DNA of 64,000 nt. Source: Pseudomonas alloputida. GTDB lineage: Bacteria; Pseudomonadota; Gammaproteobacteria; Pseudomonadales; Pseudomonadaceae. This document shows positions 42,547 through 51,726 of the stretch, piece after piece (the first letter of the stretch is position 1; each line of letters starts with the position of its first letter). The stretch is taken from contig NZ_CP128540.1 in the NCBI RefSeq assembly GCF_021283545.2, positions 3,817,501-3,881,500 of the forward strand, in the 5' to 3' direction. The position numbers were made by a program, and so were the translations under genes. Below the pieces are notes generated by a model that did no database searches, had not been told where the DNA came from, and saw only the letters and a list, made by a program, of their open reading frames with translations.

Positions 42547-42708
42547 GGCAGGTATCCTTGGCAATGGTAAAGGCAGCCGCCATGATAAATGAGCATCGAC
42601 CTTGCACTCCATCATTGCGAACTCGCTCAAGTCGAGCGTGTGACGCTTGCTGCCTGCCAAGGAGGGCAAGCATCATGGGGACCTTGCTCTATTGCCACGG
42701 ATACGCCG

Positions 42709-43299
42709 ATGACCGCTGTAACTTTCCCCTTCACCGAACCCAGCCGCTGCAAACGCCTGAAAGCGGCCAGCAGCAGGGATCATGACAGCGTCGATCAACT
42801 GGTGATGGCAGCGCGGCCTTTCGAGAGCCGCGAGCGTTATGGGCGCTTCCTGCAGGTGCAGCACCGCTTTCATGGCAGCCTGTTGGCGTTGTATCAGGAT
42901 GAACAGCTCAACCAGCAACTGCCGGGGCTGGCGGCGCTGTCACGGTTCGCGGCAGTCGAGGCCGACCTGCGCGACCTCGGCCTGCCGCTGCCAACGCCCA
43001 CCCAACCGGTCCGTGTCAGCTCGGCCCAGGCCTTGGGATGGCTGTATTGCAGTGAAGGTTCGAACCTGGGGGCGGCGTTTCTCTACAAGCACACGCAACG
43101 TCTTGGGCTGGAGGGTGACAATGGGGCCCGCCACCTGGCCCCTCACCCGGATGGCCGAGCGCTGCATTGGCGCGAATTTGTTGCCAGGCTGGACAGCCTG
43201 GTGCTGGGGGAGCAGGAGGAAGCAGAGGTGGTAGCGGGGGCGATTGCAGCGTTCGACAGTTATCGGGTGCATCTGCGTGAGGTATTTGCAGGCAGTTGA
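42709..43299 (+). CDS. Biliverdin-producing heme oxygenase (PigA/HemO/BphO-like)
   Basis: 196 residues from the ATG at 42709. The heme-ligand histidine is H25 (SSRDHDSVDQL). The signature SAQALGWLYCSEGSNLGAAFL and the later NGARHLAPHPDGRALHWREF follow Pseudomonas PigA closely. It opens heme to biliverdin, CO and iron. There is no bacteriophytochrome gene next to it and no heme-uptake gene, so it is unclear whether it serves iron release or chromophore supply. The ribosome site is weak. Confidence 0.87.
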   Translation: MTAVTFPFTEPSRCKRLKAASSRDHDSVDQLVMAARPFESRERYGRFLQVQHRFHGSLLALYQDEQLNQQLPGLAALSRFAAVEADLRDLGLPLPTPTQPVRVSSAQALGWLYCSEGSNLGAAFLYKHTQRLGLEGDNGARHLAPHPDGRALHWREFVARLDSLVLGEQEEAEVVAGAIAAFDSYRVHLREVFAGS

Positions 43300-43498
43300 C
43301 CGAGCGCAATGGCACCTTTAGCGGGTGCTGCACAGCACCAACCGCCACGGCGATTTTCTACAAGTTGTTGCTGTAGCGAACTTTTTCTTGATTCCCTGTC
43401 TATGTGTGAGGCACAGAAAGGTAGCGGAACGCGAGACAAGGTTCGCCCCACACCTGCTGGCCAGATGGCTCATTCGTTATCAGAGGTTGGCTACGCTC

Positions 43499-43873
43499 AT
43501 GAAAATACATGTCGCAAGGTTGGTGCTGCTCGGCCTGTTCTCGCTCGCGGCGGTGGGCACGGCATCGGCAACGCAAATGAAAGCAGCCGAACCGGTTTCA
43601 CCGACCGTCCAGTCACCGTTGAAGCCAGCCGGCAACCCTTGGTCGAGCGTGGCCAGCGTGGCCGTTGAATAGCCGGCCACGCTCCTGGCGCATGATGACG
43701 ATCGCTGGCACGACCACCGAAGCGACTGGCGCCGCGAACAGTGGCGGCGTGAACAAGCCCGCCGGGACTGGGAGCGGCGGCGCGACTGGGAACGGCGCCG
43801 TGATTGGGAGCGCCGCCATGAGCGCGCCATGCGCCAGCGTCATCATGACGCGCATCATTACTACCGCCGTTGA
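43499..43873 (+). pseudogene. Small secreted Arg/Trp-rich protein gene interrupted by an in-frame TAG
   Basis: The frame starts at the ATG at 43499 with a signal peptide (LVLLGLFSLAAVGTASA) and reads 57 residues to TAG at 43670-43672. The same frame then runs open for 66 more codons, to TGA 43873. That second part is a strongly basic repeat (RRDWERR, RRDWERR, then RHHDAHHYYRR). Small exported proteins with such WRREQARRDWERR tails are common in Pseudomonas, so the TAG probably interrupts one gene of about 124 codons. Alternatively the 57-residue peptide is the true product. Function unknown. Confidence 0.55.
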
Positions 43874-43901
43874 AGCCCATGCGATCGGTGCAGGGGCGGT
43901 G

Positions 43902-44057
43902 TCAGTCAGCCAGCTGGGAACTCTCGCCCGCCGCCTCTGCCTCCATCTTCAAGCGGTCCGCCTTGCAGATGTACTTGGGCTTGCGTGGCGCCAGTTTGGC
44001 ACTGGCCTTTTTGGCATGCGCCTGCAATAGCTGCTTGATCTTCTTACGACGGTTCAT
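43902..44057 (-). CDS. DUF2986-type small basic protein
   Basis: 51 residues beginning MNRRKKIKQLLQ, with the middle part KLAPRKPKYICKADRLKME. This is the pattern of the DUF2986 family of short, lysine-rich proteins found widely in gamma-proteobacteria. The function is unknown; the charge suggests nucleic acid or ribosome contact. It is convergent with the Arg/Trp-rich gene at 43499. Confidence 0.8.
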   Translation of the reverse strand: MNRRKKIKQLLQAHAKKASAKLAPRKPKYICKADRLKMEAEAAGESSQLAD

Positions 44058-44268
44058 GGTCTAGGGGCCTGTCAGTACGTTTTCGCTGCCGCCATCATAC
44101 CCCGGCGGCGAGGGGAAAACGCGATGAACGGCCCAGCGTATGCCTGCTACGGCCATGCAGGTCACAGGATTCAACGCGTTGACGTTATTTTCACAGCCCG
44201 CAGATTAGCGTCACGCCCTTTCCGGCCACGCGCACAACCGCTGGCCGCCAAGGTACGACGAGGCATAC

Positions 44269-46023
44269 GTGTCACACACTACATCCCCCGCCGCGCACAA
44301 GCGCGTGGACTGGGCCGGCCTCGGCTGGCTCTTGCTGTTCTTCTGGTATTTCTCCGGTGTAACCCAGGCGCTGCTGCTGTTCAGCGGGACGACCGGCTTC
44401 GCCGGTTTTCGCGATGCGTTGTTCCTCAGCAGCCTGTGGCTGGCGCCCGTCCTGTTGCTGCCGCGTTTCACACGCGCCACCGCGGCAATCATCGGTCTGG
44501 TGCTGTGGGCGGCTTCGCTGGTGGGCCTGAGCTACTTCGGCATCTATCGCCAGGAGTTTTCACAAAGCGTCATCTTTGTGATGTTCGAGTCCAACACCGC
44601 CGAGGCTGGTGAGTACTTCAGCCAATACTTCAGCGTGGGGCTGGGCTTGGCACTGGTGCTGTACACGCTGGTTGCGGTCCTGCTGTGGCGGCGCGTGCGC
44701 CCGGTCAGCCTGCCACTGCGCAGTCGCCTGCCGGTGGTCGTGCTATTGCTGGTGGCCAACCTGGTCGTGCCGTTCTACAAGCAGATGGTGACCCAAGAGC
44801 GCAACTTCGCCGATGCGCTCGAAAAAGTGCAGCAGCGAATGGAACCGGCCGTACCTTGGCAGTTGCTGGTCGGCTACCAACAGTACCGCCAGCAACTGGA
44901 CAACATGCAGAAACTGCTTGCCCAGAATGCCGCACTGCCACCGCTGCAGAACCTGCGCGACAGCAGTGGTACTGCGCCACGCACCCTGGTATTGGTGCTC
45001 GGCGAGTCGACCACCCGCGAGCACATGCACCTGTATGGCTATGACCGCGACACCACGCCCAACCTCGACGCGCTGGCCGCCAGCGACAAGAGCCTGACCG
45101 TGTTCCGCGACGTGGTATCGCCGCGCCCGTACACCATCGAAGTGATGCAGCAGATCCTCACGTTCGGCGACGAGCAGAACCCGGACCGTTTCCTCAGCGA
45201 CCCGTCGCTGATCAACCTGCTGAAACAGGCAGGCTACAAGACCTTCTGGATCACCAACCAGCAGACCTTGACCAAGCGCAACACCATGCTCACCACCTTC
45301 TCGCAGCAAACAGACGCGCCGGTGTACCTGAACAACCAGCGCAACCAGAATGCCCGCCAGTACGATGACGTGGTGCTGGCGCCGTTCGAGAAAGCCCTGC
45401 AAGACCCTGCGCCCAACAAGTTCATCATCGTGCACCTGCTGGGCACGCACATGGACTACCGCTACCGCTACCCGGACGACTATGCGCACTTCAACGACAA
45501 GCAAGGTGTGCCAGCCAAGCTGACGGCGGACCAGGTAGAAACCTACAACTTCTATGACAACGCGGTGCGCTACAACGACTATGTGGTGTCGAGCCTGATC
45601 AAGCGTTATGCGGCAGGCAAACCCAATGGGTTCCTGATGTACCTGTCCGATCATGGTGAAGACGTGTACAGCTCCGGTGACCACGACCGCTTGGGGCGCA
45701 ACGAAGGCGCACCGACCCGGCCGATGTACACCATCCCGTTCCTGCTGTGGACCTCGCCTAGCTGGCAGGCCGAGCACCCGCGTGACTTGCAGGCAATGGC
45801 CAACCGCCCCTACAGCAGTTCACACCTGATCCATACCCTGTCAGACCTGGCCGGGTTGAGCTATGACCGCTATGAACCGGCCAAGAGCCTGGTGAGCCCA
45901 CAGTTCGTGGTAGCACCACGCTGGATCGGCGACCCATACCGCAAGAATGGCTTGCGCGAGTTCGACCACCTGCCGCTGGACAAGGCCGACGGGGTACAGG
46001 AAACAGCCAGCACCCGGCAGTAA
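44269..46023 (+). CDS. Phosphoethanolamine transferase (CptA/EptA family)
   Basis: 584 residues from the GTG at 44269, preceded by GAGG. Five N-terminal membrane helices are followed by a periplasmic sulfatase-fold domain. The catalytic threonine lies in LGESTTREHMHLYGY (T248) and the zinc site includes LSDHGEDVY. The enzyme moves phosphoethanolamine from phosphatidylethanolamine to the LPS core or lipid A, altering surface charge and sensitivity to cationic peptides. The DNRNQ-type motifs look closer to CptA than to EptA, but the acceptor is uncertain. Confidence 0.87.
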   Translation: MSHTTSPAAHKRVDWAGLGWLLLFFWYFSGVTQALLLFSGTTGFAGFRDALFLSSLWLAPVLLLPRFTRATAAIIGLVLWAASLVGLSYFGIYRQEFSQSVIFVMFESNTAEAGEYFSQYFSVGLGLALVLYTLVAVLLWRRVRPVSLPLRSRLPVVVLLLVANLVVPFYKQMVTQERNFADALEKVQQRMEPAVPWQLLVGYQQYRQQLDNMQKLLAQNAALPPLQNLRDSSGTAPRTLVLVLGESTTREHMHLYGYDRDTTPNLDALAASDKSLTVFRDVVSPRPYTIEVMQQILTFGDEQNPDRFLSDPSLINLLKQAGYKTFWITNQQTLTKRNTMLTTFSQQTDAPVYLNNQRNQNARQYDDVVLAPFEKALQDPAPNKFIIVHLLGTHMDYRYRYPDDYAHFNDKQGVPAKLTADQVETYNFYDNAVRYNDYVVSSLIKRYAAGKPNGFLMYLSDHGEDVYSSGDHDRLGRNEGAPTRPMYTIPFLLWTSPSWQAEHPRDLQAMANRPYSSSHLIHTLSDLAGLSYDRYEPAKSLVSPQFVVAPRWIGDPYRKNGLREFDHLPLDKADGVQETASTRQ

Positions 46024-46035
46024 TCAGGCCAAGGT

Positions 46036-46566
46036 TCATGCAGGGCAGCTACCCTGCCGGGCACTCCCCCGCACCGCCTCGGCCAACTTGCGCAGGTTGG
46101 CCTGGTGCGCATTCACCAGGCTGGTGATGCTGTTGTCCGCAGCAGTCTGCACTGACGTACGGCAGGTCAGCTCGACCTGCCCTTGCTGCTTCAGGCGCCA
46201 CACGGCCTCCAGCGAGGCGTAGCGCCCTGGTACCGTGTCGAAGCGTTGCACATCCACCCGCAGCGACGCCTTGCCACCGCCCGCCGGGCCGCCCAACAGG
46301 TCCTGCAGGGCGCTGCGGAATTCATCCACCAGGTTGGCGCCCCACCACTCCGTCTCCAGAATGGCCAGGCCGCTCTGCCCTTGCCGCACCACCAACTGTG
46401 GGCGGTCGACCTGGGGCGGCACAGCCACCCTGACCACCTGGATGCGTTGGCCGCTGTCACGCACCGGGTCGCTCGGTACCAACGTGTGGTAGTTGTTCGG
46501 CGTACTGCTGCAGCCCCCGAGCCACACCAGCAGGCTGGCCACACATGCATTGCGCAGTCGTTGCAT
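46036..46566 (-). CDS. pqiC: PqiC outer-membrane lipoprotein of the MCE transport system
   Basis: 176 residues. The lipoprotein signal ends LVWLGGC (cysteine 19). The ABC-type transport auxiliary (DUF330) domain follows with VAVPPQVDRPQLVVRQG and WWGANLVDEFRSAL. PqiC forms the outer-membrane anchor of the PqiABC complex, which bridges the envelope and moves lipids. The pqiB stop lies 11 bp upstream, so they are cotranscribed. The gene is convergent with cptA, with a 12-bp gap. Confidence 0.87.
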   Translation of the reverse strand: MQRLRNACVASLLVWLGGCSSTPNNYHTLVPSDPVRDSGQRIQVVRVAVPPQVDRPQLVVRQGQSGLAILETEWWGANLVDEFRSALQDLLGGPAGGGKASLRVDVQRFDTVPGRYASLEAVWRLKQQGQVELTCRTSVQTAADNSITSLVNAHQANLRKLAEAVRGSARQGSCPA

Positions 46567-46577
46567 CGGCTGTCTCC

Positions 46578-48218
46578 TCAGGGTTCAAGGTCTGCGGACC
46601 CGGCCGCTTTCGGCCGGCCACGAATCAGCGACTCGGGGTGGCGGCCCAGGTAATCGGCAAGGTCACGTAGCGAACGCGACATGCGCTCCAGCTCGTCCAG
46701 CGTTTCACCCATTCGCTCGCGCTGCGGCGAATCTTCGGAAATGGCCGAGTTGGCCGTACGCAGGGTCTTGTGTACCTCGTCCAGCGCCACTTTCACCTCC
46801 GGCAGCGTCTGGCCATTGAACTGCCTGAGGCTGGCGCGCAGCTCACGCAAGCTACCGTCCAGGTTACCGGCGATGCTTTCCAGCGGCAGCTTGGCAATGC
46901 GCTCCATCACCCGCTGCAGCTGTTCCTGCAACTGCTCAAGGCTGCCGGGCAGCGTCGGGATCATGATGGGGTCGGCAGCCATGTCGAAGGCCACCTTGGG
47001 GGCATCGGGGTAAAAGTCCAGCGAAATGAACATCTGCCCGGTGATCAGGTTGCCGCTACGCGCCTGGGCCCGCAGCCCATGTTCGACAAAGGTGCCAATC
47101 AGTTTCCGCGCCCCTTGCATATCGCCCTCGGTGTGCTTGAACACCGCCAGCATCTTGCGGTGCACCGGCCCTAGCCGCTGCGGGTATATCACCGCATCGA
47201 CCACTACCGGGAAGCTCTGCCGCGTAGCATCGTAATCGAGCTGGATCGAGGTGACCCGGCCAAACTCCACACCCTTGAACTCCACTGGCGCGCCCACCGA
47301 CAGGCCGCGCATGGCCTGGTCGAAGCGCAACTGCAGGTACTGCGCCTGGCCATGCGGAGGCGACAGCGCCATGTCGCGGTCGGCGAATAGCTGGAAGCGG
47401 GCCTGGTCGGCAGCAGGCTCGGCTTGCGCGGCGAAATCGGGCGAGCCGAAGGCCAGCCCGCCCACCAGAATCGACGACAGCGATTCGGTATCGACCTTCA
47501 GGCCATTGGCACCGATCTGCATGTCGATGCCACTGGCATTCCAGAAGCGCGTGTCAGCAGTGACGAACGTGTCGTAGGGCGCCTGCACGAACACGCCAAT
47601 CTCTACCCCCTTGCCATCGTCCTGGAGGGCAAAGGACACCACCTCACCCACCGGGATCTTGCGGTAGTAGATCGAAGAGCCGATATCCAGCGAGCCGAGG
47701 TCGCTGGCGACAAGAACAAAGCGCTTGCCCTTTTCGTCATAGGTGATCGGCGGTGGCAGCTCCAGCCCGACAAAGGACTTTTCCGGCACCTTCGACTCGC
47801 CGGAATCAGCCCCGATGAAACTGCCCGAAAGCAGCGTGTCCACCCCGGAAACCCCGCCCACGCCGATGCGCGGTCGCACCACCCAGAAGCGCGCTCCCCG
47901 GGTAGCGAATGAACGGGCATCGTTGGAGAGCTGAACCTTGGCCACCACGCTCTTCTTGTCGTCGGCCAAGTCCACCGTGGTCACTTCGCCAATCACCACG
48001 CTGCGGTATTTTACCTGGGTCTTGTGCGCCACCAATCCCTCCCCGCTGTGGAAAGAAATGGTAATCACCGGCCCTTGCTGCATCCAGTTGCGCACCACCA
48101 GCGAAGCGCCGATGAGGATCGCCAGGATCGGCACGATCCATACCAGCGACACACTCCAACGTCGGGTGCGCACTTCAACCTGCCCAGGGCCCTCGCGCTT
48201 GTCAGTCTGTTGCCCCAT
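46578..48218 (-). CDS. pqiB: PqiB, MCE-domain periplasmic tunnel protein
   Basis: 546 residues from the ATG at 48218, overlapping the upstream stop by one base. One N-terminal membrane helix (WSVSLVWIVPILAILIGASLVV) is followed by three MCE (MlaD-like) domains; each opens with the TISFHSGEGL or LRFDQAMRGLSVGAPVEFKG type pattern. A long helical region at the C-terminus forms the needle-like channel. PqiB makes a hexameric tube across the periplasm between PqiA and PqiC. Confidence 0.92.
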   Translation of the reverse strand: MGQQTDKREGPGQVEVRTRRWSVSLVWIVPILAILIGASLVVRNWMQQGPVITISFHSGEGLVAHKTQVKYRSVVIGEVTTVDLADDKKSVVAKVQLSNDARSFATRGARFWVVRPRIGVGGVSGVDTLLSGSFIGADSGESKVPEKSFVGLELPPPITYDEKGKRFVLVASDLGSLDIGSSIYYRKIPVGEVVSFALQDDGKGVEIGVFVQAPYDTFVTADTRFWNASGIDMQIGANGLKVDTESLSSILVGGLAFGSPDFAAQAEPAADQARFQLFADRDMALSPPHGQAQYLQLRFDQAMRGLSVGAPVEFKGVEFGRVTSIQLDYDATRQSFPVVVDAVIYPQRLGPVHRKMLAVFKHTEGDMQGARKLIGTFVEHGLRAQARSGNLITGQMFISLDFYPDAPKVAFDMAADPIMIPTLPGSLEQLQEQLQRVMERIAKLPLESIAGNLDGSLRELRASLRQFNGQTLPEVKVALDEVHKTLRTANSAISEDSPQRERMGETLDELERMSRSLRDLADYLGRHPESLIRGRPKAAGSADLEP

Positions 48219-48847
48219 CAATGCGGCCTCCCCTCGTTGGCATGGCTATCCCAGATCAGGCGTGGATCAAAGCTCATCGCAGAGAACATGGTCAGCACTA
48301 CCACCATGCCAAAGAACAGAATGCCCACACGCGGCTCGATGGTGCCCAGCCCGCGCAGTTGCACCAGCGCAGCCACCAGCGCCACTACCATCACATCGAG
48401 CATGGACCAGTAGCCGATCAGCTCGACGAAGCGGTACAACTGCGAACGCTGCCGGCAGGCCCAGGAAGAACCACGCTGGGCAGTGAACAGCAGCAGGCCA
48501 AGGGAAAAGAACTTGATGGCGGGCACACCCACGCTGGCAATGAAAATGATCAGCGCGATGTCCCAGGCCCCGGCTTCCCAGAACTCCAGCACGCCACCGC
48601 CAATGGTGCTTTCTGTACCACTGCCGAGCATTTCGGTGTGCATCACCGGCAGCAGGTTGGCGGGGATGTAGAAAACCAGGGCTGCCAGCAGAAACGCCCA
48701 GCCACGGCTGATGGCATTGGCCTTGCGCCGGTGAATGACGGCGCCGCAACGGTTGCAGGTGTGCGCGCCACTGCGCGTGTCGCATGCCTGGCCACAGCCA
48801 TGGCACAGACACAAGCCAAGGTCGTGCGCCTTGACCGGGGCAGTCAT
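48218..48847 (-). CDS. pqiA: PqiA-like inner-membrane protein, second half
   Basis: 209 residues from the ATG at 48847, overlapping the upstream half-gene by 4 bp. A CxxC-type zinc ribbon (LCHGCGQAC, then CNRCGAVI) precedes four hydrophobic helices with the PqiA motifs FYIPANLLPVM and GYWSMLDVMVVALVAAL. In E. coli PqiA both halves are in one chain; here each half is a separate gene, an arrangement frequent in Pseudomonas. It is the inner-membrane partner of PqiB. Confidence 0.87.
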   Translation of the reverse strand: MTAPVKAHDLGLCLCHGCGQACDTRSGAHTCNRCGAVIHRRKANAISRGWAFLLAALVFYIPANLLPVMHTEMLGSGTESTIGGGVLEFWEAGAWDIALIIFIASVGVPAIKFFSLGLLLFTAQRGSSWACRQRSQLYRFVELIGYWSMLDVMVVALVAALVQLRGLGTIEPRVGILFFGMVVVLTMFSAMSFDPRLIWDSHANEGRPH

Positions 48848-49440
48848 ACCTGTTCCCACAAGTCGCGGATGTCCTTGCCGGCAATGTGGATGATCAACAT
48901 GCTCAATGCGGCCAGGGCCAGCAGGCCGATACCGGGGATCACATCGAGCAGCCCCGCCAGCTTGATCACCGCCACCATCGCCCCCAGCAGACACACCTCC
49001 AGCATGCTCCAGGGCCGCAGGCTTTCCAGGCCACGCATGCACAGGGCAAAGCCGGGGGCACGCTGGCCGGCAAGGGCAAAACCCAACACCCAGCACAACA
49101 GGGCAATTTGCAGCAGCGGCGCAAAAATGATCGACAGCGCCATGACCAGAGCGATGAAGGTGATACTGCCGTGACTGAGGATCTGCACGGCGTCCCACAA
49201 TGTGGCCGAGTGGGTCAGCCCCTGCATGCCGATGGTCATCACCGGGTAATAGTTGGCGAACACCAGCAGGACGCCGCCAGTCACACTCAATGCCAGCCGC
49301 TGCTCGATGGTCAGTGACCTGTGCCGGTACAGCACGCCGCCACAGCGCGGGCAAAGGGCTCGTTGATGTTTGAGCAGCGGTGCGCGGTGGTACACCGTGT
49401 CGCAATACTCACAGATGATCAGATCTTGCGTCTGGCTCAT
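48844..49440 (-). CDS. pqiA: PqiA-like inner-membrane protein, first half
   Basis: 198 residues. The zinc ribbon ICEYCDTVYHR...CPRCGGVLYR is at the N-terminus, followed by four helices with VFANYYPVMTIG and RPWSMLEVCLLGAMVAVIKL. It is the first gene of the pqiA1-pqiA2-pqiB-pqiC operon. The two PqiA halves share the CxxC and PWSMLEV/YWSMLDV patterns and would pair in the membrane. Confidence 0.87.
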   Translation of the reverse strand: MSQTQDLIICEYCDTVYHRAPLLKHQRALCPRCGGVLYRHRSLTIEQRLALSVTGGVLLVFANYYPVMTIGMQGLTHSATLWDAVQILSHGSITFIALVMALSIIFAPLLQIALLCWVLGFALAGQRAPGFALCMRGLESLRPWSMLEVCLLGAMVAVIKLAGLLDVIPGIGLLALAALSMLIIHIAGKDIRDLWEQV

Positions 49441-49590
49441 GGTTTGCCCGCAGGTAGCCTTGGATCAGGCCAAGAGGCCAATCGGAACGGCGTCTGATAT
49501 CCGGTGTAGACCATCTGGGCAAAACTTCCATCACGACCTCAAAGGCGAACTATCCTGTGAGGCGGGCTTTCCGCCCGGTGGAGGTGTGCC

Positions 49591-50064
49591 ATGCGTACGT
49601 TCACGTGGAGTTACCTGTTGATGCTGCTGTGCGCAGCATCGGCCGCCCAGGCGCAGTCGGTGGTGCCGCTCAAGGGCCAGAGCAGCCAGCAGATGCAACT
49701 GGATATCAACGATTGCAATACCGTCGCCACCAATGCCGCAAACGGCACGGCGACGTCCAGCGACCCCCATGTCGATGGCCGGGTTCGCGGTGCAGCTGCG
49801 GGTGCCGCCGCCGGTGCTGTAGGCGCGCAGGTGCGCGGCAACCAGCATGACGAGTTGTATGACCGGGTGGGTGACGATGCCAAGCAGCAATACCGGCAGA
49901 ACCGTGCCGGCGAAGTGGCCGCCGCCGGGGCCGCGGTCGGTGGCATGCGCCAGCGTCAGGACCGGCGCCAGGACCGGCGCGACCAGGACGAGGCCAAAAC
50001 CCAGGCCCATGCCAGTGCCTACAGCGGTTGCCTGCAAGGGCGCGGCTACCAGGTCAACCCCTGA
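49591..50064 (+). CDS. Exported glycine-zipper (YMGG-like) protein
   Basis: 157 residues with a good GGAGGTG site. A signal peptide ends near AAQAQS. A glycine zipper RGAAAGAAAGAVGAQVRG lies at about residues 65-85 and a second, GEVAAAGAAVGG, at about 105-118, followed by a charged repeat (RQDRRQDRRDQDE) and a conserved CLQGRGY end. Such proteins insert in, or coat, the outer membrane; function unknown. It diverges from the pqi operon and is followed by a hairpin at 50073. Confidence 0.75.
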   Translation: MRTFTWSYLLMLLCAASAAQAQSVVPLKGQSSQQMQLDINDCNTVATNAANGTATSSDPHVDGRVRGAAAGAAAGAVGAQVRGNQHDELYDRVGDDAKQQYRQNRAGEVAAAGAAVGGMRQRQDRRQDRRDQDEAKTQAHASAYSGCLQGRGYQVNP

Positions 50065-50072
50065 GCAATCGC

Positions 50073-50108
50073 CACGCCATGCTACTCCTGCCGGGGTGGC
50101 ATGGCGTG
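50073..50108. terminator. Bidirectional hairpin between convergent genes
   Basis: CACGCCATGCTAC pairs with GTGGCATGGCGTG (13 bp, one wobble) around a 10-nt loop. It lies between the glycine-zipper gene and the convergent LysR gene. There is no T tract on either strand. Confidence 0.5.
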
Positions 50109-50109
50109 C

Positions 50110-51021
50110 TCACTTCAGGAACTTCGCCAGCTCTTCCCGACAAAACTCCACGAACAACTGCGCCGGTTTGGTCAGCTGGACTCGCTTCAACCACGCCGCA
50201 GCCAGCCCCGACAGCGCCACCGGCTCGGCAATGTCGAGCATTGCCAGGCGTTGGCCGTCATAGGTGTATTCCGAGTGCGGACGGGTTACCAGCAACGAAA
50301 AACCGAAACCCTGACCGACCATGCCGCGCACCATCTCGATCGACGGTGAACTGAAGACGATGTTCGGTGCCAGGCCCATCTCGTTGAACAAGCTGACAAA
50401 GTACGTGCGGCTAGGGGCCACGTCCAGCAGGATCATCGGCTCCGGGCACAGGTCGCGCAGCGAGACCTGGGCCTGGCTGGCAAAGCGGTGGTTCTCGGGT
50501 AGCAGCACATAGGGCTTCTGCGGCGGCATCAGCGGCTCGGCCTCGATAGTGCCATCCAGGTCGTGGTCATAGAGAAATGCCAGGTCGAATGTTCCAGCGG
50601 TCAGGCCCTGGATCAGGTCCTGCTGCTCACCGTCGCGCAGGCGAATGTCAACACCCGGGTAGCGCTGACGAAAACCGGCGATCAGGCGCGGCAGGTACAG
50701 TGGCGCCACGGTTTCGAAACAGCCAATGTCGATTTGCCCGGCGACGGTATCGTTGTCGGCCAGGGCGTTCTGTTCGAACTCATGGGCCATCTGCAGCAGC
50801 GACTTGGTCTTGGCGTAGAAGCGTTTGCCGCTGGGCGTCAATGACACACCCTGGGCGTGGTGGCGGATGAACAGCTGCACACCGAAACTTTCCTCCAGGC
50901 TCTTGATGGCCGTGGAGATGGACGGCTGGGCGATGTACAGCTGGCGTGACGCTTCGGCCACACTGCCCGCTTCCACGGTGGTGACGAAGTACTTCAGTTG
51001 TCGCAAGGTATAGGCAGCCAC
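50110..51021 (-). CDS. LysR-family transcriptional regulator
   Basis: 303 residues from the GTG at 51021, which follows AGAGAGG; an ATG further upstream has no such site. The HTH lies at about residues 5-65 (VAEASRQLYIAQPSISTAIKSLEE) and a periplasmic-binding-protein-like effector domain follows. It stands alone between the glycine-zipper gene and the VOC gene. The 277-bp spacer to the VOC start is the likely site of its autoregulation, but no clear T-N11-A palindrome was identified. Targets unknown. Confidence 0.87.
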   Translation of the reverse strand: MAAYTLRQLKYFVTTVEAGSVAEASRQLYIAQPSISTAIKSLEESFGVQLFIRHHAQGVSLTPSGKRFYAKTKSLLQMAHEFEQNALADNDTVAGQIDIGCFETVAPLYLPRLIAGFRQRYPGVDIRLRDGEQQDLIQGLTAGTFDLAFLYDHDLDGTIEAEPLMPPQKPYVLLPENHRFASQAQVSLRDLCPEPMILLDVAPSRTYFVSLFNEMGLAPNIVFSSPSIEMVRGMVGQGFGFSLLVTRPHSEYTYDGQRLAMLDIAEPVALSGLAAAWLKRVQLTKPAQLFVEFCREELAKFLK

Positions 51022-51298
51022 AGGGTACCTCTCTGACGCGGGTCTTGGCAGGCTGGGATCACGGCCCACACTTTACCCTTGGCTGCCGCTCTGCGGGGGC
51101 TGAGCGCTGAAGGATTTACCTATGCATTGAACAGGTTTTTTGTAGGGTCTGCCAGTACCTCGTCTCACAGGCCTGCGCAAACCGGCGCCGCACCACGCTT
51201 GCACCTGTAACGGGCCCCCGTGGCACTGCAACCACTGGTCAAAAACGCCCGAACGTCTTTACTGATAGTCATCGGCCCCAGGTAAACGGTGTGCGCTT

Positions 51299-51685
51299 AT
51301 GAAGATCGTGGTCACCAGCATCCTCGTCGACGACCAGGCCAAGGCCCTGGCTTTCTACCACTACGTACTCGGTTTCGAGCCCAGGCACGACATCCCCATG
51401 GGCCGGCACCGCTGGTTGACCCTGACTTCGCCCAACGACCCCAATGGCGTCGAACTGCTGCTGGAACCTGACGCGCACCCGGCGGCCAAGGTGTACAAGG
51501 CCGCGCTCAAGCAGGATGGCATCCCCGCCACCTCGTTCGGCGTGCGCGATATCCAGGCCGAATACACCCGGCTATGTGCAGCCGGTGTGCAGTTCATCCG
51601 GCCACCAACCCCAATGGGGCCGGTTACCGTGGCGGTGTTCGATGACACGTGCGGCAACTTGATCCAGATTGCCCAGAAGCACTAG
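51299..51685 (+). CDS. VOC-superfamily (glyoxalase/dioxygenase-fold) protein
   Basis: 128 residues forming one VOC domain of paired beta-alpha-beta-beta-beta units: KIVVTSILVDDQAKALAFYHYVLGF opens the first, SFGVRDIQAEYTRL the second, and VAVFDDTCGNLIQI closes it. VOC proteins are dimeric metalloenzymes or resistance proteins; the reaction cannot be told. The next gene starts 41 bp downstream and may be cotranscribed. Confidence 0.87.
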   Translation: MKIVVTSILVDDQAKALAFYHYVLGFEPRHDIPMGRHRWLTLTSPNDPNGVELLLEPDAHPAAKVYKAALKQDGIPATSFGVRDIQAEYTRLCAAGVQFIRPPTPMGPVTVAVFDDTCGNLIQIAQKH

Positions 51686-51726
51686 CCGGTTGCCCTTACC
51701 CCAATGCGCACCCACAAGGAAAAAAG

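Noticed and set aside
42558..42708. Small rightward frames between the GNAT and heme oxygenase genes
   Set aside because: They overlap the GNAT promoter, have no family resemblance, and the heme oxygenase homology begins only at 42709.
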